Below, one piece after another: positions 11,879 through 23,223 of a stretch of DNA of 64,000 bases; within the stretch, counting starts at the first letter, position 1, and every line of letters starts with the position of its first letter. Position numbers and translations under genes: made by a program. A model generated the notes under the pieces. The model was given only the letters and a program-made list of their open reading frames with translations. It made no database searches and was not told the DNA's origin. This DNA comes from Pseudocercospora fijiensis CIRAD86 (Eukaryota > Ascomycota > Dothideomycetes > Mycosphaerellales > Mycosphaerellaceae), in NCBI RefSeq assembly GCF_000340215.1, contig NW_006921532.1:5922681-5986680 (forward strand), given 5' to 3'.

Positions 11879-12694
11879 ATGAACCACCATCAACCAAGTC
11901 TCCCTCCTCGCAATCCAGCTCGGCTTGCCGGACGAAGTACTATGGCAAATGCTGTGCCAGCTGAAAGCATGATATATGTTGTGTCTTCTACTGATCCACT
12001 GATTCGTCAAACGAGCAGGAAAGCCTTGCAGGCTGCCTCACCTTCCGCTCGAGTTCCACGCCCGTCAGCAGCACAGTACGATCATATGGAACGTTGGCAG
12101 AAATTGAAAGAGGCTGGTGGATCAGAGCCACCTGGGCACTGGCAAGTGAAGCAGGTACAGCCGCTCACGGCAGCCAAATATCATGGCAGTCCACCCGCGG
12201 GCGAAGGGCCATCAAACACTTCGACACCAGCTAGACTCACTGAACATTCACAGTCCGACACGCCACCAAGCCTAACGCGCTCCCGAAGGGATAGTGCGAT
12301 CACATTCGACCAGTCTGCACTGAATGATACATCCGCTCTCTTCACAGAAGCTACTCGGGTTTCATCACCACAGGATTGCAGACCAATTACATCGACATCA
12401 TCTGATCATCCAAGATCCATTCATCATCTGACCAAGATGGGGGACCAGGCTATCTGGCGAGACTCTACTGGTGCACTTTTAGCTTGGAGAATACATTTGG
12501 CTGAGCAAGACTCCAGAAACGCTAGTATCTCAGAGAGCCATGTCGGAGAGAGCAATAGGCCGGCCGGAAATCCAAGACGAAGCAGCAGTCAGATCATCAA
12601 AGACTTTACTCAACGGTCCCTGGAGACTCTGAGGAGGCCAGTGCAGAATAGATTGAGGAGACGCAAGGCTAGCGAAGCGTTGAATGAGCATTAA
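11879..12694 (+). CDS. Hypothetical disordered protein
   Basis: An intronless frame of 271 residues, or 250 if translation starts at the second Met (11942). The composition is Ser/Thr/Pro/Arg-rich throughout with no membrane segment or signal peptide. The central block around residues 55-95 (DHMERWQKLKEAGG, then HWQVKQVQPL) and residues 195-215, which contain IWRDSTGALLAWRIHLAE, are the only parts with regular hydrophobic spacing. The C-terminus is basic (RRPVQNRLRRRKASE). I do not recognise a family. Length, clean frame and coding-like composition support a real gene, probably lineage-restricted. Confidence 0.55.
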   Translation: MNHHQPSLPPRNPARLAGRSTMANAVPAESMIYVVSSTDPLIRQTSRKALQAASPSARVPRPSAAQYDHMERWQKLKEAGGSEPPGHWQVKQVQPLTAAKYHGSPPAGEGPSNTSTPARLTEHSQSDTPPSLTRSRRDSAITFDQSALNDTSALFTEATRVSSPQDCRPITSTSSDHPRSIHHLTKMGDQAIWRDSTGALLAWRIHLAEQDSRNASISESHVGESNRPAGNPRRSSSQIIKDFTQRSLETLRRPVQNRLRRRKASEALNEH

Positions 12695-13005
12695 CGAGCA
12701 CCTGAGCTACGCTCCTGCCTGCCGTTCACTTTACTCGACAGGACGACAATGGCATTAAGGACTCTGAAACGTTATTATGCATTGTTCTAGCTGGGCAGTG
12801 CTCGTTAGCATGTCAGAGCGTAGCCGTACATTAGCAGCTCGTTTCATTTCTCGATACCTTACCATCTCATTATCCAGATCCATCAAGCACTCGAGGCGCT
12901 CGAACCACAAGTGATTGATATCGAAAAGCAGGCTTCTCATACCCCAAGCTAGGCTGGAATCCTCATTAAAACATTCCTTTCTCGAACAAAATCAGTCCGC
13001 TCAGC

Positions 13006-13344
13006 ATGTGTGACGCTCACCAGACATCTCACCACATGTCTCAACCCCGACCCACTCGACCAGTCCCCAACCCGTACACGAACGTCGCTAACTCAGACTC
13101 AGAATGGCCAGAGCATATCTTCGACCCAAATGACCGTCGCGTTATCGGGATTCGAAGCCACCTGAATGCAGCTTCAGACCGTGTCGAGATTGGGGTGTAC
13201 TACACAGCTAAAGACCGACTTGATGCTGCGAGGACAGAGATCGAAACTCGTCGACGAAAGAAATGGAGAGTTAGGCTAGAGAAGATCAGGACTAAGGTCG
13301 AAGATTTGAGGCGCGCGTTTCATGCTCGGACTTGGTTGGTATGA
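13006..13344 (+). CDS. Small hypothetical basic protein
   Basis: A frame of 112 residues, or 102 from the Met at 13036. Its first third is Pro-rich; the second half is a charged amphipathic helix with many Arg, Lys and Glu (ARTEIETRRRKKWRVRLEKI). A hydrophobic-polar stretch, FDPNDRRVIGIRSHLNAAS, precedes it. No known domain is recognised. It lies between an unknown ORF and the 3' end of the nitrilase on the other strand. Support is only the open frame and helix-like composition, so it may be spurious. Confidence 0.4.
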   Translation: MCDAHQTSHHMSQPRPTRPVPNPYTNVANSDSEWPEHIFDPNDRRVIGIRSHLNAASDRVEIGVYYTAKDRLDAARTEIETRRRKKWRVRLEKIRTKVEDLRRAFHARTWLV

Positions 13345-13707
13345 ATCGATCAGGCTGAAGCATCGAGTGGTAGCTCGAGGGGGGATACGCGCTGGTCGTG
13401 ATCTTCCAAAATGCCAGTCGGTGTGATCGCAAGAGCTCGGTGAGCTTTCATGGTCAGGGTTTGACTCAGGTAGGGAGCCTTCATCAGTACTCCCGAATTT
13501 CAAGCCTTTCGACAATCATTCGTCGTCCAGCATCGGCTGGTAGAATGGCTCATTGATAAGGGTCTGCAGCGAGCGATCGGCCGTGATGTGTAGCTCCGAC
13601 GTAATGACGTTGGCGACAACATTTTACCGAACTGTGTGACTGTTGGAAGATGGGCGACTGTGAGGATTTTGCTTTTTTTTGAAAGATACATTCCTTCGAT
13701 GAGATGC

Positions 13708-14978
13708 TCACAGCTTCGACTCTCCCCCATCTTTTCTGGTATGCCTGTATTCATAATGCCAGTCACTTCTCGCGAGATCGGCTCGGACCTGATAATTCTC
13801 TTCTGCGTCTTCGACGATTTGCATGTCCAGGTCGACGACCGCCATGCCTTCCGCACAACTTCCGAGTCTCGTCAGTGCTCCTGCGTATGGCACGCAGACC
13901 TGCGAAAGACCAGCGTAGCCTTTCCCTGGCGGACCGCCGGCATTGGCGAAGACGATTGCTAGAGAAGGAAATGTCAGCAAAGAGCCTTCGGAAGCGTGCT
14001 GTGGAATGCAAAAGTTATTGGCCAAAAGGCAAAATGTTGACAGTCGTCCTCAGCCCGATGACTTCAGGTCCGGCAATCGACATCTATTACACCATTGCAG
14101 AGTAGGCGTCGTAGTCTCATCGGCGTTAAGCTATTGCTGGCTGGCAAGCGCCTTAACAGAAACTCGACTCTTCGGCATACGAAAGCATAGGGGAAAATTG
14201 AAGGAAAAGGTAAGAGCCTGAAGCGAGTAAGGCAGGATGACGTTAGACTTGAGAGGAAACGAGATGTTTTCAACTCACCGCAAGTATTTTCAAAACACCT
14301 AGCCGTCAACATCGAATCCAAAAATAAAGCCTCCGAGCTCGGATTGATGGCTAGACCTGCCTTACTGCAGTCACTTAATGTCCAGAACGTGGGGATTATG
14401 ATCATCTTCGCTCCCTTCGAAATCATTTCTCTGAAGGCTTCGGGGAAGGCCAGATCCCAGCATACCAGTATCCCGACTTTGCCAAGTGGTGTATCAAACA
14501 CTGGGTGTTCGTCCATAGATGAGGAAGTCAAGTGTAGTCGCTCGATTGGACCCCAAAGATTCTTCTTGACATACTTTCCAGCGATATCACCAGTGTTGGT
14601 GATGAAGTATGCCACATTCAGCAACCGCTCATCCTCTCTGTTTTCGTTGTGCAGCTCAACAATTGTGCCGGGAACGATGCAGATATTGCACTCTTTGGCC
14701 AAGGAAATGTAGCCATCGAGATACTTCTTCCAGTGGTAGCAGGCTTCTTTGAACTTCTCGTCGTGGGGAATCCAATTGAGGAGATGGTATTCCGGAAGGA
14801 CTGCTAATTCTGCGCCTTGCTTCGCGGCTGCTCGGATGAAGTCACAGGCCACTTTGAAGTTGCGATCCAGGGCCATTGGCTGGGCTACATCTTAGCAAAT
14901 GCAGTAGGCTGGGGAAGAGACGAGAAGGATGACCTTAGGCCACATCTGTATCACGGCTACTCTGTATACGGGCGCCAT
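13708..14978 (-). CDS. Carbon-nitrogen hydrolase (nitrilase superfamily) ending in peroxisomal SKL
   Basis: Three exons: 14978-14934, 14879-14279 and 13958-13708, giving 298 residues. The joins are phase 0 (WPK to PMALDRNF) and phase 1 (FENTC to AIVFANAGG); the second intron is unusually long at 320 nt. The nitrilase Glu-Lys-Cys triad is visible: Glu in LAVLPEYHL, Lys in GKYVKKNLW and Cys in ILVCWDLAFPE. Family members hydrolyse non-peptide C-N bonds in amides, ureides or nitriles; the substrate here cannot be told. The protein ends GGESKL, a textbook PTS1 peroxisomal import signal. The first exon encodes only 15 residues (MAPVYRVAVIQMWPK) but restores the expected first beta strand, so the true start is 14978 rather than the Met at 14876. 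It is divergent from eIF3l. Confidence 0.9.
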
Positions 14979-15185
14979 GTTGTCTCTCCGCCCGTATGCT
15001 TCGTGTAGCCTGGCCCAATCAATTATCATTGCTTCATGAAAGTCGTGAATGAAGATGTTGTCGGCATGCAAGACCCCCGCCATCGCGAAGTTGACGAGAA
15101 ATGAAGTCTTGGCGTCGTGGGGCTTTCCGAAAATCGTGCAGCGCGACAACATCCACCCCATCGCAAGCCTTTGACAACCGCAACG
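14979..15185. promoter_or_regulatory. Divergent promoter nitrilase / eIF3l
   Basis: Only 207 bp separate the start codons of the oppositely oriented nitrilase and eIF3l genes, so regulatory sequence must be shared. No TATA box is obvious. I see no recognisable factor site. Confidence 0.5.
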
Positions 15186-16692
15186 ATGAGCGTACGACAG
15201 GCGCCGACATACCAACAAAGCGCGCCCGAGCGGCCGCTCGACGACGATTCCGATGTCGAGGAGGAGGCGCTCGCCAACGACTTCCGCGAACAGGCTGGAT
15301 ATGCAGACGACGACTATGGTCTTGAGCAGACCATTTCGATGGGAGTAGGCACACAGGACTTGCAGGCACAGTTGCAGGCAGCGGCGACACCTTTGGAATA
15401 TGGCGCATCCGTGGAGCAGAAGATTCAGAGCTACGATAGCTACTGCAATCTTTTCCACTACATCCTGAATAGCGACGGCCCCGTGGACATCGAGCCACCA
15501 TCGGTAGGCAGGAATCTGTCCACGGTGGAGGGAAAAGGCTAATGTGACAATTTAGTACTACTGGGCATGGGATGTCATCGACGAGTTCATCTACCAATTC
15601 AACGCATTCTGCGCGTACCGTCAACGCCTAGCTTTCCAGCAGAACCAGCCCAACGCGAGCGCAAACGAGGAGGAGCTATCCGTGCTGCGCGAGAACCCGA
15701 ACACTTGGGGCTGCTACTCAGTCTTGAACGTTCTGTACTCGCTCATTCAGCGATCGCAAATCAGCGAACAGCTTGCGGCCAGGAAGCGAGGCGAAGACCC
15801 TGCTCCTTACGCAGGAGAATATGGCAGCCGGAGCTTGTACCAGATGCTGGGATACTTCTCCATCATCGGTCTGCTCAGAGTGCACTGCCTGTTGGGAGAC
15901 TTCAGTCTCGCGCTCAAGACGCTCGACGTCATTGAGCTCAACAAGAAGGCCATGTTCGCTCGTGTTATGGCCGCCAACTTTACCACCTACTACTACATCG
16001 GCTTCTCCTACATGATGATGCACCGATATGCCGATGCCCTCCGCGCCTTCAACCACATCCTGATTTACGTCTCGAGAACGAAGAACTTCCAGAAGGGTGC
16101 ACAGTACGACAGCATCAGCAAGAAGAACGACCAGATGTACGCACTCGTCGCCATCTGCGTTGCCTTCTACCCAACCAGACTTGACGACACGATCCACACC
16201 GCGTTGAGGGAGAAATACGGCGAGCAGCTTAGTCGCATGCAGCGTGGCGGTCCAGAGGCTCTCCCGATCTTTGAAGAGCTCTTCCGCAGCGCATGCCCCA
16301 AGTTCATCTCACCTACTCCGCCTGACTTCGACAACCCACATCTCAACCCAGATCCAGTTGAGCATCACCTCCAAATTTTCATGAACGAAGTCAAGAACAA
16401 CATCTTCACTCCAACCGTCCGCAGCTATCTGAAGCTCTACACAACCATGGACTTGACCAAGCTCGCTGGGTTCCTTGAGGTTGACGCCGACACTCTCCGC
16501 AGCTGGCTCCTCGTCAACAAGCAGCGCAGCAGGCAAGTGCGCCATACCGAGGGTGGTCTTTTGGAAGGCGATATCGTCAATTCGAGCGATCTTGACTACG
16601 CGATGGAGGGTGACTTGATCCATGTTTCGGAAGCCAAGGTTGGCAGGAGATTAGTAGATTGGTACTTGAGGAACTTGGCCAGGACCTACTAG
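15186..16692 (+). CDS. eIF3l: Eukaryotic translation initiation factor 3 subunit L
   Basis: Two exons, 15186-15503 and 15556-16692. The intron runs from GTAGGC to TTTAG and joins in phase 0 (EPPS to YYWAWDVIDEF). The 484-residue product has an acidic N-terminus (DDDSDVEEE), then the eIF3l/PCI region: the CYSVLNVLYSLIQRSQI block, the LGYFSIIGLLRVHCLLGDFS and AALR-type helices, and a C-terminal winged-helix part with SYLKLYTTMDLTKLAGFLEV. It is a scaffold subunit of eIF3, which recruits mRNA to the 40S ribosome. Length fits the family (about 470-560). The start was chosen at MSVRQAPTYQQ because upstream in-frame codons overlap the divergent promoter. Confidence 0.95.
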
Positions 16693-17670
16693 ATAGAGAA
16701 GTCATGCGCAGCAGTCCGTTGCGCGGCGTTCAAGGAGCATGATGAAATGGGATGGCCGAATGATAGCAAAGGAATGCATAGCAAGGCGTCTGCTAGGAAT
16801 GAACGAGAAATGCCATGCACTGGGCCGAGCTGAGTGGGCGACTATGGCCAAATGAAATGATATGCGATCAGACCCTACAATCCGTCTATTCTCGCACATT
16901 TCTTTGTGCATTTCGGCACTGCCGTTAATATTCAACTCGAGCTTGCAGGAGTCGTCGGAAAGTATCAGCCAGCTTGATCCTATGGTCGGCCATGACGTGC
17001 ATAAATTATCGCTCATTCGGATCGCGATGCAGGGTGCGATCTTACACTTTGTGTTCACAATGGTGTCGCGCTGATTGATGTTCGCTCCCTATTCTCGCAG
17101 CTGCAAACTGATCACGACTGAGCGACGTTGACGTAGTAGACATTGCCTACCCATGCGGCGATGCGTCGGCTTGCGGAAACCATCGAGATCCTTTCGTTAC
17201 CTGAGATTTGTGTGTGGAGGTGTAATGGCACATGTGAAACAGACGGCGTGAGAACATATGTGATAGGATGTGATGGCCTGAGGCGTGGCATTTTGCGGCT
17301 CTGCGTTCGGTTCGGTCTTGCTCCCGTCGGCTGACGGGTTGTTTTGCTCTTGGGAGGCCGATGGACGATGCAATTGTGTCATCGACACTCATCGATGTGG
17401 TTGTTGGTCTGCGTGACATCCATAGTCATCCCAAACAGGTTACGTGCTCTTCCTCGATCAGGTGGTGTCCGGCTCGAGGTCAGAGTAAGCATTCTTGACG
17501 CCTTGAATTGCTGTTGTGATGACGGCCTGTCCCTGAGGCAACCAGGTCGGAAAGCAGGCCAGACAAAAGCAACCCACTCCCCACTGACCCATTGCCGGTT
17601 ACGCGCGAGAACGCGCCTCATGCAGTGGTCCACGCCACGCAGTTCGGCATCATCTCCAGGTCTCGGGTCA
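16693..17670. other. Tail-to-tail intergenic region
   Basis: Convergent space between eIF3l (+) and the cyclin gene (-). Short frames occur on both strands but none has coding-like composition or a recognisable domain. I see no RNA gene or repeat. Confidence 0.6.
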
Positions 17671-18622
17671 CTACCGCGGCTCAATCTCCTCCTTGAGCTC
17701 CTTAACGGACATTGGTACTCTTCTTCCGCTCCACGTTTCCTTGTGCGCTAATGCAAATCCCTCGACGCTTCGAAGTGCGACTACAAGGAAACCAAGCTCC
17801 TCCCGATCAACATCGAACACTTCCCACCATTCGACTTCTGGCAGCTTAGTGCCTGTCTCCTTGGCGGCAAGGTAAATGGCTGCAGTGGCAAGTGCCGAAG
17901 GTTGGTGCGTGAGGTACAGCATTTGTGGACTCAGCAGCGCACTGTTGAGATGTGCGAATGTTCTCTTCGCAACAAGTGGTCCATTGCCAGATTGTAACAC
18001 ATCTAGTGTCTGCAAATAGTTGATACAGAGTGTATGCGGCAAGGCGACATGAGTCTGGAATCCAAGGGTACGAAGGATTAACGCTTCATATGCGTATAGT
18101 GCGGCTCTGCCGGTCTCATAATCACCTTCTGAAAGATGCCACGAGGAGGAAAGCTTGTCCTCGGTGTTCTGGGAGAGAATTGATCCAGGTTCCAAGCTCG
18201 AGAGATAGGCAAATGACGTGAGTACTTGTCTTGGAGTGACAGGGAAGGCTGAAGGCTTAGCGGTCAGGTAAAGCGACGCAGCTGCAACATCCTGCGAGAT
18301 CGTTAGTCATATTCTGAGCTGACACATTCGGCAACTTGTGACGTTGGGGTCTGGTGTTGAGACGGACCATCGAGTCGCTTTCCAACAAACTGCCGCCTTC
18401 AGGTGCAATATAGAATCGTTGAAGCATGACAATCGCTTGCGCGACTATTTCTTGCGGTAGCCGAAGCAGAATGCCCGCGGCTTGCATCAGCCGGCTTGTT
18501 TCAAACTTGATAGCATCCTCGAGATCTTTTGGAAGGCCATCTAGCTGACTTGCGGACGTCTCTAGTTGAGCCGAGCTCACCAGCGGATTGAGCAGGTGTG
18601 ATGGCTCAGATATGGGCGCCAT
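17671..18622 (-). CDS. Cyclin-L-like transcriptional/splicing cyclin
   Basis: Two exons, 18622-18368 and 18291-17671. The 76-nt intron runs from GTCCGT to TCGCAG with an ACTAAC branch site, phase 0. The 291-residue product carries a first cyclin box around residues 40-125 (IKFETSRLMQAAGILLRLPQ, then QAIVMLQRFY, then DVAAASLYLTAK) and a second helical fold around residues 160-260 (ALILRTLGFQTHVALPHTLC, then ALATAAIYLAAKETG). The order and spacing match cyclin L/K-type partners of CDKs acting on RNA polymerase II and splicing rather than mitotic cyclins. No destruction box is visible. Distinction from cyclin K, T or the CTDK cyclin is by resemblance only. Confidence 0.8.
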
Positions 18623-19526
18623 TTCTATAGCGAGCGGCTAGTGGTCGAAGGGTAGTGCTCAGCCCGTATAGAAGTGTGGGATGTCACCACTTCGGTACAG
18701 TGCTACGCAGTGTCGTGGTAAAGCACCGCTAGAGTGCAAAATCACGCGCTCTCTGAAGTATTTTCCGTGGCAAGAAATGGTACCGGAGTTCCTCGCCGCC
18801 CTCGCCCGGCGCCGGTCCAGGCGTGCACGTGAACGTGAACGTGAACGTGAACGTAGCTCCAATAGGCCGGTCAGGCGTTTCTTTGCAGTAGGAGTTGAGG
18901 TCTGCTGCTGATTGGAGCAGAGTGTTGTTTCAAGGTTGCGGCGAACACGGAAGCGCCCTATACGCATCACCCCTGAATGGATGTGGAAAGAAAAGGGCCC
19001 ACTTTTCTGCGGGCCGCGCTCGAGCCAAGATAATGTTCTTTGGACGTCACTCGTGAAACATCACCTGTTTCGACCTCTCAATGGCCCCGAGATCGTGCGT
19101 CTCCTCGAAATGAACCAGGACCTGCCCCACATCGCCTACGCGGAGAGTCCAGAGTCGAGAAGAAGCCTCTTGCGACCCTGCACTGGACCGCCGGCCTCTA
19201 GGAGCAGGCAGATGGCGTGTCTGAGAACGGTGATGGCGATGAGTGACGACTTAGCCTGCATCGGACTGCGTCTAGGAATCAATCGTCTAAGTCCAAGATG
19301 GGACCCAGCAGGCTATAAGAGGTATCTATCCTGAGTCTTTCTGCCATTTCTCATCGGCATTCTGATTGTGTGTTTTTCATTGCTCAGTCTGTACATTCGT
19401 TAAGCTCTGCGAGCGGTGCATTTTCTTTCTTACTGGTCTCGACGACCGTCTGCCGAAAGGCCATTGAGTGTCCGAATTGATTTATCAAGCCTCTTACACA
19501 CAAGCTTTCACAATAAGCTATCCACC
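18623..19526. other. Intergenic with GTGAAC hexamer repeat
   Basis: Divergent space between the cyclin and the mucin-like gene. It contains four perfect GTGAAC copies at 18829-18852. A 140-codon frame at 18912-19334 has no protein-like features and is not called. A pyrimidine-rich leader lies just before the downstream ATG. Confidence 0.55.
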
Positions 19527-22346
19527 ATGAAGTATCTTTCTTCCCTCGTAGCCGCGGCCGGCATGCTAGGCTTGGCCAATGCTGCCGTGCCAAAGGTCGA
19601 GCGTCGTCAGGCCGACTCTTCGACCTGCGCTTGCAGTCCTTCCAACACCACCCCAACGAACTATATCACCGCCACAATCACACAGACGGAGACGGAGACG
19701 ATTACGCAAACCGCCACCGTTACGCAAACTGCCTTCCACAGCTCTGGGACCTTGGTCTCGCCCACTCAGACTCAGGGCGGCGGAAGCCCTCCAGGTTATG
19801 GAAGTGGTTCATTGAGTGGCGCAGCAACAAGCTCCGGCTCTACTTTCACTTTGCCTAGCTCAACTGGCGCCTACTCATACTCTGTCGTAACTGTCACTAT
19901 CACCAACTTTGCTGGATCTACCTCCGTCCTCGAATCTTCTACTGTCGTTCCAGCCTCTTCAAGCATCGCAAGCCCGGTAACGACAGAGAGCACTGCTCCC
20001 TCGTATTCCCCGTCAGTCATTACGATCACGATTACGGGTCCGCAAGGGTCCGCGACCACCGTCAAGACTAGCACACAAATTCCTATCACAACCAGTGCAC
20101 CGTACCCAATTCCAGGAAACTCTTCCGTCGTTCAGCCGGTCGGTTCTAGGACCGGGCTGCCTTTTCCATTATCCTCCAGCTCAGGCTATGCCGGAGGAAC
20201 CACTGGCGTTTCTTCTTCACTGGCGTCGCCCGAATCGACATCAGCCCTCTTTAGCACCAGCGTTACGCAGATCACCACGACGTACGAGACGACTTGCCTT
20301 GCGGAATCGACCATTACCACGAGCGGCACTACCTTAACATCAACGTTGGATTATTCGACTACATCGACAGTAACGTCTACCATCCATTCCACCATCACTG
20401 TGACTAGAAGCTCCAGTAGTACCGAAATTTCACCAACAGAGACCAGTGCCTCTACGACCAGTAAACCAATCTCAATTCCAACGACTGCACCTCATTATCC
20501 AATTCCCGGCAATTCAACGATCCAGTCAATTGGATCTTCAGGAACAGGAATTCCCTTCCCATTGTCTCCCGGTTCAAGCCCGTCAATCTCCCTTGCCTCT
20601 GCACAATCGACTACCCTGCCAGGGCAGAGCACCAGCCTTCCAGTGCCGCCAGCTGGATATTCGTCAAATTCTTTGTCCAGCACTGAGTTAAGCCTGACAT
20701 CCGTGTCTTCCATACCAAGCCTTTCAGGATACAGTGGATCTTCAAGCTCCACGGAAATCAGCCCTACCGATGTGACTTCGAGCTCGCTACCTCCTCTCTC
20801 AACGCCAAGCTCGACGAATCTTGGCCCAACTTCTTTGCCAGGCACCGCGTCTGGATCCGGCTCGACATCCCTAAGCTCATTAAGCTCGACTGAGGCTAGC
20901 CCTACCCAATCATCGTCATTCTCGTTTAGCTTCTCGCCACCAAATAGCACAACTTTTGGTCCTACTGAGGCCGGCCCTACCCAATCATCGTTATACTCAT
21001 TTAGCTTCTCGCCACCAAACAGCACAACTTTTGGTCCTACTGCTACCGGCGGGTTCTCAACTGTTACCATATCCCCGGTGCCTTCGACCAGCAGTACCGA
21101 AGGATCGCCGGTAACGCTGTCAAGCAGCAGCAGTAGTAACACTGAGAGAATTCCAGGATATGGTGGTTCAACAACTCAAACATCTGCCATTCCATCCTCA
21201 ACATTGGAATCACCCGTCGGCTCCACTATGAGTAGCCTGCCAGGCTACTCTAATAGTTCAAGTTCAAGCACATCTTTCTCGTATGTGCCATCATCTTCGT
21301 CCACTGAGGTATCTCCGACATCTGCCGAGACGACGAGCTCGATGTCTATCTCAGGATCTGGCCTCCCGAGTTCATCCCTAGCATCTCCAGAAACCACAGG
21401 ACCCAGTCCACCCGGCTATCAGCAGCCATCATTAAGTAGCAGCTCAGTCGCGTCCCCAGAGACAACAGGACCCAGTCCGCCTGGCTATCAGCAGCCATCA
21501 ATAAGCACCAGCTCCGTCGCGTCCCCCGAGACTACTGGCCCTAGCCCCAGTGGGTCTGCTGAGACGACGAGCTCGTCATCCATCCCAGGATCCGCCCCTC
21601 CGAGCTCATCCCTGGCATCTCCAGAGACCACAGGGCCCAGTCCACCTGGCTATCAGCAGCCATCACCAAGCAGCAGCTCACTCGCATCCCCCGAGACTAC
21701 CGGCCCTAGCCCCAGTGGCTCTGGAAGTTCGTTTTCGTCAATCAGCACGACCGTAAGCGTTTCACCTACAGGAACAGCCACCTCGATCCCAGGATACAGC
21801 GGCACCGCTGTATCTCCAGTGCAAACTGAATCACCGAACGCTCCAGGATACGCTATCCAGCCTCCGGCTCCATCCTGTACCTTTGCGCCAGAGTTCGGCA
21901 GTGCTCTTGCAGGTCTAGCTGGATCTCTGCCAAAGGGCTCGCTGGACAAAGTCATCCCGAAAGCTCAAGTCGACAGCGTTGTCGCGGGCCTCTTTAGCAA
22001 GCTGAACGGAGCTCTTGGTAGCAGTGCTAAGCTTACCGGTGCTCTTCCAAAAGCTTTGCCAACGAGCTACGAGACCGCTGCTGGTGAGACCAAGCCTCTC
22101 AACTTTGAGGGAGGAATGACACTAGGCAACATCGTGGACTGGTGTGGATACCTGACAACCAAAGCCTACGCTGACGCCGGAGGTCTGGTGAGCGGTGCCG
22201 CCTCAGCAAGTGCCAGCGGCAACATCTCCGGCTACGTATCCTTCAGCATCAGCGGCAACGTCGGTGCCAGCATCGGTGCAGACGCTTCCTTCGGTCTCGG
22301 CGGCTCCATCGGCAAGAGAACTCATGCTCGCGCTCTGCGAGTCTAG
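19527..22346 (+). CDS. Ser/Thr-rich secreted mucin-like cell-wall protein
   Basis: An intronless frame of 939 residues from the ATG in context CCACCATGA; an upstream in-frame Met at 19416 is disfavoured because the signal peptide begins here. It starts with a hydrophobic signal sequence (MKYLSSLVAAAGMLGLANA), then a KEX2-like VERR site. Residues ~35-760 are a Ser/Thr/Pro-rich region with repeats (TITQTETETITQT, SFSFSPPNSTTFGPT twice, ASPETTGPSPPGYQQPS several times), expected to be heavily O-glycosylated. A compact C-terminal domain of ~165 residues has two Cys (SCTFAPEFG and DWCGYLTT), an Ala/Gly/Ser-rich tail and a basic KRTHARALRV end. No GPI signal is obvious. Function is unknown; a wall, adhesin or surface-coat role is inferred. 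Confidence 0.8.
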   Translation: MKYLSSLVAAAGMLGLANAAVPKVERRQADSSTCACSPSNTTPTNYITATITQTETETITQTATVTQTAFHSSGTLVSPTQTQGGGSPPGYGSGSLSGAATSSGSTFTLPSSTGAYSYSVVTVTITNFAGSTSVLESSTVVPASSSIASPVTTESTAPSYSPSVITITITGPQGSATTVKTSTQIPITTSAPYPIPGNSSVVQPVGSRTGLPFPLSSSSGYAGGTTGVSSSLASPESTSALFSTSVTQITTTYETTCLAESTITTSGTTLTSTLDYSTTSTVTSTIHSTITVTRSSSSTEISPTETSASTTSKPISIPTTAPHYPIPGNSTIQSIGSSGTGIPFPLSPGSSPSISLASAQSTTLPGQSTSLPVPPAGYSSNSLSSTELSLTSVSSIPSLSGYSGSSSSTEISPTDVTSSSLPPLSTPSSTNLGPTSLPGTASGSGSTSLSSLSSTEASPTQSSSFSFSFSPPNSTTFGPTEAGPTQSSLYSFSFSPPNSTTFGPTATGGFSTVTISPVPSTSSTEGSPVTLSSSSSSNTERIPGYGGSTTQTSAIPSSTLESPVGSTMSSLPGYSNSSSSSTSFSYVPSSSSTEVSPTSAETTSSMSISGSGLPSSSLASPETTGPSPPGYQQPSLSSSSVASPETTGPSPPGYQQPSISTSSVASPETTGPSPSGSAETTSSSSIPGSAPPSSSLASPETTGPSPPGYQQPSPSSSSLASPETTGPSPSGSGSSFSSISTTVSVSPTGTATSIPGYSGTAVSPVQTESPNAPGYAIQPPAPSCTFAPEFGSALAGLAGSLPKGSLDKVIPKAQVDSVVAGLFSKLNGALGSSAKLTGALPKALPTSYETAAGETKPLNFEGGMTLGNIVDWCGYLTTKAYADAGGLVSGAASASASGNISGYVSFSISGNVGASIGADASFGLGGSIGKRTHARALRV
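21364..21724 (+). repeat. In-frame tandem repeat ASPETTGPSPPGYQQPS
   Basis: Five related copies of a unit reading S-x-ASPETTGPSP followed by PGYQQPS or a shorter SGS variant lie head to tail inside the mucin-like gene. Two longer copies also share an AETTSSxSIPGSxxPSSSLA block, which indicates duplication of the whole segment. Near-identical nucleotides suggest recent expansion, as expected for copy-variable surface proteins. Confidence 0.8.
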
Positions 22347-22427
22347 ACATCAGGCATGCAGACATTATTTCCGGCCAGCAGGTAAAGGATTGGGACTTCG
22401 CTGGCCGTGGTTCACTCCTTTTACCTT

Positions 22428-22502
<75 letters not shown>

Positions 22503-23223
22503 ACAGAATGTGGGGAAGTTTTTCACCTGGGCGTGAAAGGACAGGATGTTTTGGTGTTTTTGGCTCATCAGTGTTGGGTACAATTCACCATTTTGTATAA
22601 CTTATTGATGATAGAATGAAAATAGAAATCTCATGAGGTTTACGGCTCAATGTGGTGTCTCTATTTTCAGTTTCATTTTTGTGGCCGAGGGGGTTGGAAG
22701 GTTAACTTCCATTGCCATGGTAATGCAAAGGCTGACGTTCTGCACGACCCACTGCATTGTCGTGCAGCATGCCGGTCTATAGCCAGCATAATCTGCTCTA
22801 TCAAGACCGCGTGAGACTTGAGAAACTGTCGCCACGGCGGTCCTAAAGCCTGGAATGAAATGCACGGCTGTATCTTCTTAACCTGCGACAATTCGCCCTT
22901 CTTTTGAGCGAGAGCATCACGTACTGAGCCACTATTCATCCCGTGAGACCGGTATCCGCCTGAAAATTCACCATGGCACTGGAAAATGCGGGCGTGCTGT
23001 TAGAACGCTTGCCCTATCATATCATCCAGCCTGCTAATCTGTTTCCTAAGCATGCTCGTGTATTCGATCGAGCCACGCAAGGCTGTAAGAAACATGCTTC
23101 CAAATCTGCCGGTGAGACCGCTGAAGTCGTTGCGTAGCTTCAGGCAAAGTAAAATTCTTCGTCTCAAGCACATCTCTGTTGTGGCCAAAGTAGAAGCCCA
23201 ATCGAGGCCTCTCAACGAAGTCC
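22347..23223. other. Convergent intergenic region with (CA)n microsatellite
   Basis: Space between two 3' ends. A CA-repeat of about 65 bp with one CATA interruption and a CGCA end lies at 22433-22502, in the probable 3' UTR of the mucin-like gene. No supported gene. Confidence 0.8.

Noticed and set aside
18912..19334. 140-codon frame between the cyclin and mucin-like genes
   Set aside because: No domain or family resemblance, weak start context, composition unlike neighbouring coding exons.
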